DNA of 64,000 nucleotides, taken from the NCBI GenBank assembly GCA_900169235.1, contig FWCC01000300.1, forward strand, positions 104,318 through 168,317, read 5' to 3'. How positions within the stretch are numbered: the first letter of the stretch is position 1; each line of letters starts with the position of its first letter. The notes beneath the pieces were generated by a model. The model saw only the letters and a list, made by a program, of their open reading frames with translations, was not told the DNA's origin and did no database searches. Positions 55,617-64,000 of the stretch are shown here, piece by piece. Source of the DNA: Zarea fungicola. Its lineage: Eukaryota; Ascomycota; Sordariomycetes; Hypocreales; Cordycipitaceae. The translations under genes were made by a program, and so were the position numbers.

Positions 55617-58600
55617 GGCTATGTGAGCGTTTATGTGTGTATTTGTTTCTAATTGGTTTCCTAGTCCTTGAACCTCAGGGAAGCGGGGAAAATGCTAGAG
55701 GTGGCGTGTTTTGGTTGAGTTGGAGTTATGAGGAAGTTACGAGGTGGTGAGAGGTGAGAAATGGGTACGTAGCCACTGGTTGGTTTCCTTTGCGGTAGTG
55801 GTCTATGCGACATGAATTGAAAAGAAGTTGTTTTTTAAAAAAGGAAGAGGGACATATGATAGATGAAGACCGAATAATCATGTAAAGGTTGCCATGTAAG
55901 ATTTTCACAGGCTCTTTTCATTGATAAAACCAGCAAGTTGGTTTTTTCAGAAGTAGAAGGGCTGGCCGTGGCGAACGGGACAGGTTCCAACTCGCGTTAA
56001 TTGCCAACGTGCATTTCCGCCAACGCGCGCGCAAACGACGCGAATTTCCTGTGGTGCTTTCCGGGGTTGGCGGTGGGCAGCTTCTAATTGGCTGGCTCCA
56101 ACGCCCTAAAGATCACTGGAAGAATCGACCGTTTGCGCTATAAAAAGCCTTACTTCAATGCTGAGAGGCGCTGAAAGGTAGCACATCTTCCATGGCCAAC
56201 TACCAGGTACAGCGCGTCAGTAATGAGGAGCACCAAGTTTTGAGCTGACTCTAGCAACGTCAGATCTAGACAACCTTGACATCCGTTAATACCTTCCACT
56301 GCAAATCGTATAAACCTTTTGTCAGTTCTCTCAATTCTCTTGAACAAAAATGATCTAAATCCTCAAAAACCCATCTTGACCCTGCTGGTTCAAGGCCTGC
56401 CTAATCTCTTCTAGTCGCTGGCCTTTTCCCCAGTCAAGAATAGTCTTCAGAAAACCACTGGAATTTCACACAGACATCGTCATTTTGCAACGCAAACGAC
56501 CGAATATTTGCATATAGATGCCGCCGTCCTGCATCTCGTCGCCCGCGTCAGGCATGCCAGATTCATGCCTTTAAGAAGCAAACAAGCGAGCCTCGGAATC
56601 GTTCATCGCAATGCTGAATATAGAGCCATGCCGTCATCTTCCAAAAAACACTATTCAGATAGTTTCCAACGTTCACACACGACGCTGCGCCCCTAGGCAC
56701 TGGTTTGTGGCCTCCCGCAGGCTCCTAGAGTCACCTCGATGAGCAAGACAGGCATCATCATTTCCTCGGAATTGATTGCCTGCAGAGATCCCAGAGCCTT
56801 TCCCAGCAATATCTTCATGTCGACGAGAAACGTTTGCTTGATAGTAGCCATAGAATGCCTGTAACAGGTTTACTGATTTTGGGGCAAAATCCTGGCCGCC
56901 TCGTCAAAGTTGGCCAGCTGCTCGACAGTAAATTTGGAAGGTATAGCCTCCACGCTGAGCCGTCTTTCTTCTGAACGCAGCAGCCCTTGACAAGATGTGA
57001 GAACTACAGCGCCAAAGGTCATACGAACAGAAGCCTTCGCCGGTCAAAGTGACATTTTCTCGCATCCTAATGCCACGAATCAGTTCAGTCTCAGCCTGTG
57101 TTGGTGGTAACCTTTTCGGTACGGGTCTTTCTACCAAAGACCGAACACCTCCAGGCAAAGGTTCTACCGCGGAAGAAAATGCTGTTCTTTAGCAAATTTT
57201 GAGAACGGCTCTGGGGATCCTTGATGAGCATGATTTGCTTGGACTTGGCGCTGATGGAGCTTGTACTCTAGATTTCCGTTTGCCATCAGAGCATTACATC
57301 CAGCAGGATACTATTTACAAGAATATATCACTGCCCACATTCTACACAAACTCTTCGGCTTTGTTCAGCACATTCCTGCATCCAGGCTCTGTGTGGTAAC
57401 GCGTCAGCTGGATCAGCAGGCCAGTCAGTATAGGGTTTGCCGCTCCGTCATGACGCTAACACTCGCTCTCATATAGCAAATGAGAGCTTGTGTGTATACT
57501 CGAGAAAGCAAAAATTTGACCGATTTGTAATATTCTACAGCTCCCACCTCTTGGCGGCCGAAATTGGGCTGGTAGAACGTGTGCCTGGCCGTGGCTGGAA
57601 TGACCAGCCCGTTGGCCAGTTATTCCTTGCACCCACTATCCATCCTTTAGTTTCGTCATCTAGTGGCTTGAATGAGGTCAATCCTATCGGATATGCCTTC
57701 GTCTTTCCCCTGCAGGATGCGTTTTTAATTGCCCGCGCTATGTACCCGGACTACAAACGAGATAGACAGAGTAGTTGCGAGTCTTTGCCCCTAGGACTCT
57801 GTAGGCTTTAAGGTCCTGATGTAAGCTGTAATTTGAACATTGGAAAAAAATGTTATGCGAGACCATTCTTACGGTAGTTAGTGCATAGCAAAGAGTACGA
57901 ACGTAATCCTAGCCTGCCCTGATTCTCCTATGAAGCCACAAACAAATGTGAAGTAAATACCATATACGCACTGCGTTTATATGTAGTGTATTTTATGTCT
58001 CTTCTTACTTTAAAAGCAGGCATGTGGTTTTTGCATGCCTTGCCTCATTCTTTTCGCTTCTTTTTCGGGCATTTGCCACTCTTGCTTGAGGTGTTGGGCG
58101 ACTATCGCAGCGCAAAAGTGGGCAACTCTGGAGGACGGGAAATAATTTGTCGAGTTTTTGCCAACTAGAGTCGCAGGGAACATAGGCTAATGATTACAGT
58201 AGGATGGAGATCGTCTCCCCTCACTGATTATTACACTTCTCTCGAATTTCCAAAATTTCCATCAACAAAATCGTAATAGACAGCCAAGGCGGAACAGATT
58301 CCCAACTTCATTCATTTGACTTGGCGTAGCCAAGCCCCCGGTTATGCGATCCGGCGTGCTAGTGTAACAGCCACACCCTGGGTGTCACGCGACAACCGCC
58401 AATGTGCTGCGACAATAGCACCGTCAAGTTTCGCATGGAAAGTCATCAGTCGTTGTATAAACCCTTTTGCGCCATTCAAGCCACCTCTTCTCCAATGCTC
58501 AAAACGCAAGGATGAATCCCCATGCCATCGGCGTGGCCGAATACTCGAATACTAAGTAAGAGTTCTAGTCCGCTGTTACACAGCTACGACGCCCTGGGGT

Positions 58601-58908
58601 GTCAGATCACGCCATAGCGCACGATCTTCATATCACCACTGCCTTATCAGAAAAGGGCCTCAGCTGCGGCAAAACTGGTCACTGCAGACGCACGAGCACT
58701 CATAGCCCTGCAAGAAAGAGGGTACGAAACATGTTGCCAATTGTAATCACTGTGATTGCTCACCCAGAACCATTGATCCACGTAATTCCAAACCAGGGAT
58801 GGAGTACATGCCAACGCATACATATATATGCTCTTGCCGTAGTTCCTTTGATTTTTGTGATTTGCCACCTACGCTTCAGACAAAGAGAACAGTGATAACA
58901 CGAGCACC
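55617..58908. other. Gene-poor 3.3-kb region
   Basis: Apart from possible remnants around 56.7-57.8 kb I see no gene. It holds the EAF3 promoter at the left and the permease promoter at the right. Several moderate open frames occur on the plus strand between 57199 and 57811 in different frames without start, splice or motif support. Confidence 0.45.
56693..57190 (-). pseudogene. Possible decayed coding remnant
   Basis: The minus strand here has protein-like but broken frames. One frame carries PPTQAETELIRGIRMRENVT. Another carries SVEAIPSKFTVEQLANFDEA, then a TAA, and continues in the same frame with DMKILLGKALGSLQAINSEE and MMMPVLLIEVTLG until a TAG at 56693. The last part resembles the helical middle domain of fungal Zn2Cys6 transcription factors, but the match is weak and no zinc cluster is seen. 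It could also be chance. Confidence 0.25.
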
Positions 58909-60733
58909 ATGGCTACTACACTCTCCGAGAAGAAGACTTACTCTGACGATGGCGCCGAACCAAGGTTGAGCGATGGCATTGGCTCAACTGAGACAATTGG
59001 CGCTCTTACCTTTGACCAGTACACGACTGGAGGTATGGGCCGCCATCTTGGTGTTTTCAGCACGACCTTTTTAATGTAAGTGAAGTGAAAATCTGCACAA
59101 AAAGACCTTGAACTTACAGGGAACCCCCTTCCTCTAGCGTCGGTCGCATCATTGGTACGGGCATCTTTTCGACGCCATCCGCCATTGTCTCAGGCGTAGG
59201 CAGCGTGGGCGCCTCGCTCATGCTCTGGGTTCTGGGCCTCTTGCTCTCCATCGCTGGTCTTTGTGTTTGGCTAGAGTTTGCATGCATGATTCCTCGAAGC
59301 GGTGGTGAAAAGATCTACCTCGAGGCGGCTTATAAACGACCTAAGCGGCTCATCACGATCGTTTTTGCTGTACAAGCAATTGCCCTTGGTTTTACAGGTA
59401 TGACACTGCCTGGCCAGAGAAAGAAAGAGAATACAATCAGACGTAAAATGAAATAACTGACTTGCTACTTTTTGTCTGGTTAGCTGCCGGATGCATCGTT
59501 TTTGCTTCCAACATTGTCATCGCGGCTGGTCATGTTGCGACTGACTGGGCAAAGCGTGGCATTGCCATCGGAGTCATCGTCGCCGTCACTGCTGTTCACA
59601 CCTTCTTCCCCAAAGTCGGTGTACACGGCATGAACTTCTTCACCGTCCTCAAGGTTGTACTGTTGCTGTTCATCGTCGTCACGGGATGGGTTGTTCTCGG
59701 CGGTGGCGTGTCCAGCATTAAGGACCCTCATGCCAGTTTCCGAGACTCCTTTGCCCATTCGTCCAAGTCTGGAAATTCATACGCGACTGCACTGTTCAAA
59801 GTGCTCAACTCCTATACTGGGTAAACTTTTACAAACTTTTGATGCTGAAGAGAAAATACCATAAAAGAATAACCGAGCTAACACTCAATTGTGCGAAACA
59901 GCTGGTCGAATGCCATGTATGTCCTCAACGAAGTCCGAAATCCGGTCCGAACTATCAAGATTGCAGGGCCGGTTGGTCTATCAATCTGCGGCGTCCTATA
60001 CCTACTAGCAAACGTTGCCTACTTTGCAGCCGCGACTCCAAAGGAGATTGCAAAAAGCGGTACCACTGTTGCAGCCTACTTCATGGGCAAGGTCTTTGGC
60101 GTCGCTGCACAGAGGGCCCTCAGCGTCCTCGTTGCGCTGTCGGCTCTGGGCAACGTCATGACAGTTACCTTTGCTCAGGCTCGTGTCAACCAAGAGCTGG
60201 CAAAAGAAGGTGTCATTCCATTTCCACGGTTTTGGGCGTCTAACTGGCCGTTTGGCTCCCCCTCGGCGGGACTGCTCCTCCACTTCATCCCCTCCTTCAT
60301 CGTTATCGTCGCCATTCCCTTTGGCAATGCGTACAACTTCATTCTCGACCTTGAGGGCTACCCTGCGTCCGTCATCAATTTCCTCGTAGTTGCTGGTCTC
60401 TTGTGGCTCCGCTTTACCGAACCCGAGACTCCGCGCCCCTTCAAGGTGTGGCTGCCCGTTGCCGTCTTTTACATGGTTGGTCAGGCATTCCAGCTCATTG
60501 CGCCCTTCCTTCGTCCACCCGGGGGAAAGGGCGACACACCGCCTCTGCCATACTGGCTGTACTGCGTTGTTGGCATTGCTGTACTGGTCGTGTCGGTGTT
60601 GTACTGGTTTGTCTGGTGGGTGGCTGCGCCAAAGATTGGCAAGTATGAGCTGGTACCCCGTAACGAGCCGTTGTCCGATGGTACCAATGTCGTCGTGTAT
60701 CACCGTGTTCCCAAGAAGTTTGAGAATTCTTAA
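58909..60733 (+). CDS. Mup1-like methionine/amino-acid permease (LAT family, APC superfamily)
   Basis: Exons are 58909-59075, 59138-59397, 59484-59820 and 59902-60733, giving 531 aa. Donors are GTAAGT, GTATGA and GTAAAC; acceptors CTAG, TTAG and ACAG. Frame is kept throughout. A hydrophilic N-terminal tail (MATTLSEKKTYSDDGAEPRL) precedes about 12 hydrophobic segments. The first carries the APC-superfamily motif VGRIIGTGIFSTPSAIVSG. Others include MLWVLGLLLSIAGLCVWLEF, IPRSGGEKIYLEAAYKRPKR and WSNAMYVLNEVRNPVRTIKI. The pattern matches fungal high-affinity methionine permeases (Mup1) at the plasma membrane. The substrate is by homology. Confidence 0.92.
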
Positions 60734-61178
60734 AAAAACTTATATACCCATTAGCATAGATATCATCGCAGAACTAGTATATTTAGTTCTGTTCCATTCT
60801 GCCTCGAGTTCATAGAAGGGGTGGCAAACCCGAGGTCTCTGGAGGCAGCCTTTTTCTGGCGATACTTCAAGCTGCATTTAGCCTTCAATATATCTGATAA
60901 GTTAAATAATCGATCACCTTCGTTGAGGTGCGTTCCTGTACTGTCTACTACAGCTGACGTATTCCTGTGGTCGGCCGAGGCAATGTATAATCGGCAGTTT
61001 TCAGTGTTGAGGGTAGTGTCAATAACGAAGCTGCTAGCCAGCTGTCAAAGAAGAAAACAATGTATGTGCCAAAATTGTTTTAAGAGTCCGTCAACTAGCT
61101 GTGATAATCCATGCTGGACACTAATGGTATGAAGATCCACAGCAGCAACGTAGCTCCTGAGCGAAACTTACCATAAGC
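60734..61178. other. Intergenic spacer
   Basis: 3' flank of the permease and upstream region of the next gene. No coding signal. Confidence 0.4.
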
Positions 61179-62360
61179 ATGATTCGCGACATGTTGTCAA
61201 TTGGCAATTTCAGCGTCCCAAGCCCATCAATTTGCGCATTACCCATCAACAATACTGCCAACATAGATATAACAGGTGCCGGATTTGTATGCCCGGTCGT
61301 CCCAGCCGCTATGCCTGGGCCACCGGTGCAACGTCATCATAAGCCGAAGCAGGAGCCATACTCGGACGCGACCAGCGCATACTGGGCGCCAGGATGGGAC
61401 TGGGAGCGCTGGAGCCATCCAGAGGTTGAGTTTGGCGACACAAGCCCCGAGGAAATTGAGAAAATGCGGCAGGGCATCATGGACGTGCTCGGGGAGGACG
61501 AATTCGACGACATGCTGGGATATCTGCAAAAGAAGCACAAGCTATGGAATGACAGGAAAATGGTGGCAGACGGTGTGCCGCCGCCGGACTACAGCCAGCC
61601 AGACTTTATCAAGAGATGGATCGAGCGGCATGACGGCGGCGAGGTTGGCTTTGTGGCATTTAGAACTACACTCTACGATGATGAGGACAGGTGGTTGGTG
61701 TACATCGAGCAGGTGGCGCGGCTTCTGGGCCTGTCGTTTGATAGAGTCGGGCGATGGCACCGGTGGCACGAGCACGACGAGGTCCGCGAGGCGCGAATCA
61801 AATTCACGTTGCACTGGATCGAGGATGAGGCGCTCAACGGCGCGAGCGCAGAGACGCTGCGGGCGCGGTACCGTCAGCTCAGAGAGCAGAAGCGGCTGCC
61901 GGCTGCGATGGAACACTACAGCATGTTCCTGTGCGCGTCACCCGAGGCGGTTGCTTCCGTGCTCAACTTGGGTGATGATGAGGAGACCTTCCCAACTGTT
62001 GAGTCAGATTACTGGCGAGACGACGCGCCTTTTCTGCTTGTCGTAATGGAGCAGCCCACGATGGATCCCCACGGGCCTGAGGAGCCGCACGACCCAGATG
62101 ACCCGCATGATGAGCGCAACTGGTACAAGTCGGTGTTCAAGGTGCCGGCGGAGATTGTGTACAGTGAGCTGTGGCATCTGGAGGACCGGTCGTACGTGGC
62201 GCCGACAAGGCTGACGAGAAGCGTCAAGGGCAGTGAGGAGCTGGGTGGCAAGATGCCAGAGAATTTCGTGGTCGATGGTCTGCAGGAACTGTGGTGGGGG
62301 ATGGGCCCAACGCCACAGTCTCTGAAAAGACGAGCTCGATTGAGAGGTATGAGGGGCTAA
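61179..62360 (+). CDS. Uncharacterised acidic protein
   Basis: A 393-aa single-exon frame I do not recognise. It is rich in Asp, Glu, Trp and Arg, with features such as APGWDWERWSHPEVEFGDTS, FIKRWIERHDGGEVGFVAFR, a His/Trp cluster (GRWHRWHEHDEV) and a Pro/His/Asp low-complexity stretch (PHGPEEPHDPDDPHDERNWY). There is no signal peptide, membrane helix or obvious catalytic motif. GC-rich codon use and length support a real gene. The upstream 44 residues are of different composition, so an ATG at 61311 (MPGPPVQRHHKP) may be the true start, giving 349 aa. Possibly lineage-restricted. Confidence 0.7.
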   Translation: MIRDMLSIGNFSVPSPSICALPINNTANIDITGAGFVCPVVPAAMPGPPVQRHHKPKQEPYSDATSAYWAPGWDWERWSHPEVEFGDTSPEEIEKMRQGIMDVLGEDEFDDMLGYLQKKHKLWNDRKMVADGVPPPDYSQPDFIKRWIERHDGGEVGFVAFRTTLYDDEDRWLVYIEQVARLLGLSFDRVGRWHRWHEHDEVREARIKFTLHWIEDEALNGASAETLRARYRQLREQKRLPAAMEHYSMFLCASPEAVASVLNLGDDEETFPTVESDYWRDDAPFLLVVMEQPTMDPHGPEEPHDPDDPHDERNWYKSVFKVPAEIVYSELWHLEDRSYVAPTRLTRSVKGSEELGGKMPENFVVDGLQELWWGMGPTPQSLKRRARLRGMRG

Positions 62361-63176
62361 TATATGTTGTTGGTATTTATTTATGTTAACAAATGGCTTT
62401 CTGTATGCGATATTTCCGGCCAGTTTCTGCAGAGAACGTCAGCATTATTTGCACTCCCATTTTGGAATGCTGGGCCGACCTCTGTGGGTACGTTACATGC
62501 TGTTATGGATGTGCCGATATGCACGGAGGATACTCAACTTACTATCCAAACTTTGTCATGGCTAAATCCAACCGGCTATATGGAGGCTAACTTGATGCAA
62601 AGTGATTGATGCAGAATCGATGATCCTTGCCTTATTGATAGGTTTCCCCCGACGAGGGTCGCCATCTATGCGGGGTAACAATGAATATTAGCTAGAAGCC
62701 TGACTTATTGCACCGACCTGCATCATAAACTGCCGATATTCCCTTCCGTTTTTAAGTTCAGCAGCGTCCCTTGGGCATTACGACATAATTAATAAACAGG
62801 CACGGCCATCCCTCATTGCCTATAACGGCATGCACGAATAGAAGTGGCCGGGCTAGCGCTGACCTTTCCCCGTTGAATCCCGCGTTTTATTAAGTTTCTT
62901 GCCTCTATGTTATGGTCTTTATAGGTGAATGCCAAGGAAAAAGATTGATAAGGAATCAGTAAGACCACCAAGGGGGGCCGTGAGGGACTGGATGTAATAA
63001 TTGATGTGACGTGGGCCGATGCGTATATAAACAAGCCCGCCGCGACCTCCCGAACTTGACATGCCCCCCCGGATCATCGCTACAACGTTATTTCTACGCA
63101 AGCTCTTCTTCAAAAGCGTTGTTTGTATTTCGCAACAACTAGGACAAAAAGGCACTCGCAATCTTATCCTTTCACC
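62361..63176. other. Intergenic spacer
   Basis: 800 bp with no gene seen. The final 170 bases form the promoter and leader of the cysteine-rich peptide gene, with a TATATAA sequence near 63025. Confidence 0.45.
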
Positions 63177-63538
63177 ATGCGCTTCATCATTGTTCTGGGA
63201 TTGGCTGTCAGCCTCGCCTCCGCCGCAGCCTTGACGCCAATTGAGCGCCGCCAGTGCTACACACAGCGTGACGGGTGCTGCCTCAAGCAGGGCACTTGCC
63301 AGACATGCTACTATGGAGACGAGCCTTTTGACTGCAACTGCGAGTGTCTCGAGTATGGCCTTTGCCCTTGCACGGGAACGTACGAAGGCAAGTGCTTCAT
63401 GTGGTACTCGCCTGACGGCCACGTAAGTTACGCTTGTTTTTTTTTTTTGGCTTGGAGAGAGGCGAAACGGGGAGAAAAGATGCTGGCGTTTGATAATTCT
63501 ATACATGTGCTGACGTGCTTCCTTGTGACTAGTGCTAA
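63177..63538 (+). CDS. Small secreted 12-cysteine peptide
   Basis: Exon 1 (63177-63422) encodes a signal peptide (MRFIIVLGLAVSLASAAA), then LTPIERRQC, where the dibasic RR looks like a Kex2 processing site. The mature part has QCYTQRDGCCLKQGTCQTCY, FDCNCECLEYGLCPC and EGKCFMWYSPDGH. A GTAAGT donor follows directly. The nearest good acceptor (GACTAG) joins the frame to TGC TAA, so the second coding exon is only 6 nt (63533-63538) and adds a final cysteine. The product is 83 aa with 12 cysteines. An even cysteine number supports the model. It resembles secreted effector-like or antimicrobial peptides of fungi; function unknown. Confidence 0.65.
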
Positions 63539-63797
63539 AGTAAAACGGGCGATCTTGCTGGTTTAATGTTGTCTTGGAAGATGCTGTATATATCATCCAA
63601 CAAGTGATAATGTGAAAACAACAATTAATTAAATTTGCTTTCCGTCTTGTGACCACAGAATTCCCCCCTTCCAACGAAAGTTATTGTACAATTCATTGTT
63701 TCTCCTGCCGTCGTAATTTTGCCATCTCTAACAGGGATCACCAAAATCTAATACACCATTGGCCACTCAAAGCGCCACAACTTCATCGGCAACGTAT

Positions 63798-64000
63798 CTA
63801 TACCCACAAGTCAATCCTAATCGAATCATCTAAAAAAAAAGCTCAGGAACAAGCCACTTCCGATGATAACTTACTAGCAGTTGATCCCCCAAGATTTGCC
63901 CATAGATCTACCAAGTCCTTGGCTCCGTTGCGCCTCATGGCCTCGATGGGCGGCTTTAGTTGACATGTAATCCGTAGATACAGTGGGTGGCAGTAAGTAT
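63798..64000 (-). CDS. Possible 3' end of a gene running off the right edge
   Basis: On the minus strand a frame is open from the window edge to a good GTAAGT donor at 63874 and reads LKPPIEAMRRNGAKDLVDLW then ANLGGSTA, which has protein-like character. A TTTTAG acceptor 45 nt later would add about ten residues and a stop at 63798. I do not recognise the family. The donor and composition are the only support; the rest of the gene would lie outside the window. Confidence 0.3.

Noticed and set aside
1..64000. CRISPR arrays, operons, Shine-Dalgarno sites, bacterial promoters
   Set aside because: Intron-rich, widely spaced genes show a eukaryotic chromosome; none of these features apply or were seen.
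1..64000. A large secondary-metabolite cluster
   Set aside because: No polyketide synthase, non-ribosomal peptide synthetase or terpene cyclase is present. The oxidase, hydrolase and aminotransferase are scattered among housekeeping genes.

Overview
The window looks like a gene-rich piece of a filamentous ascomycete chromosome. The genes have short introns (about 45-110 nt) with GTRNGT donors, CTAAC/CTGAC-like branch points and YAG acceptors. Protein families such as split two-gene ATP-citrate lyase, Mug65-like DysF proteins and Cnl2/NKP2 kinetochore proteins point to Pezizomycotina, and overall style suggests Sordariomycetes, probably Hypocreales (inference from style and protein similarity, no database search). 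Exon coordinates below were derived by hand from splice signals and frame continuity. In nearly all multi-exon models the summed exon length is a multiple of three.

Layout. 0-2.9 kb: no supported gene. 2.9-8.6 kb: HMG-CoA synthase (+), convergent with a Delta24-sterol-reductase-like FAD oxidase (-), then an alpha/beta hydrolase (-). 9-14 kb: PEX14 (-) divergent from NDC80 (+), then SNU13 (+). 15-18.6 kb: NAPE-PLD-like metallo-hydrolase (+) convergent with a DysF-domain protein (-). 20-22.4 kb: a small knottin-like secreted peptide (-) and a six-exon class-III aminotransferase (-). 23.9-29.5 kb: a mitochondrial PPR-like protein (+) convergent with a PP2C phosphatase (-). 32-34.7 kb: two adjacent, intact, paralogous Gag-like genes (-) with no visible pol. 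35.4-38 kb: Axl2-like transmembrane protein (-). 39.3-40.8 kb: an exonuclease-like (Gfd2/YDR514C-type) gene (-) interrupted by two in-frame stops. 42-44.1 kb: an ER membrane protein (+) convergent with Cnl2/NKP2 (-). 44.9-52.6 kb: ACL2 (-) and ACL1 (+), divergent across 3.7 kb. 53.7-55.6 kb: mitochondrial ribosomal uL30m (+) convergent with EAF3 (-). 55.6-58.9 kb: gene-poor stretch with possible remnants. 58.9-60.7 kb: Mup1-like methionine permease (+). 61-63.5 kb: an orphan 393-aa protein and a 12-cysteine secreted peptide (+). A possible partial exon runs off the right edge.

Most genes are core housekeeping genes without operon-like logic. There are loose themes: acetyl-CoA supply (ACL1/ACL2) and its use in the mevalonate/sterol route (ERG13 and a C24 sterol reductase homologue), the kinetochore (NDC80, NKP2), and mitochondrial gene expression (PPR protein, uL30m). 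The most unusual items are the Gag-like gene pair, the 7-nt microexon in PEX14, the twice-interrupted exonuclease-like gene, and two small secreted cysteine-rich peptides with odd 3' exons.
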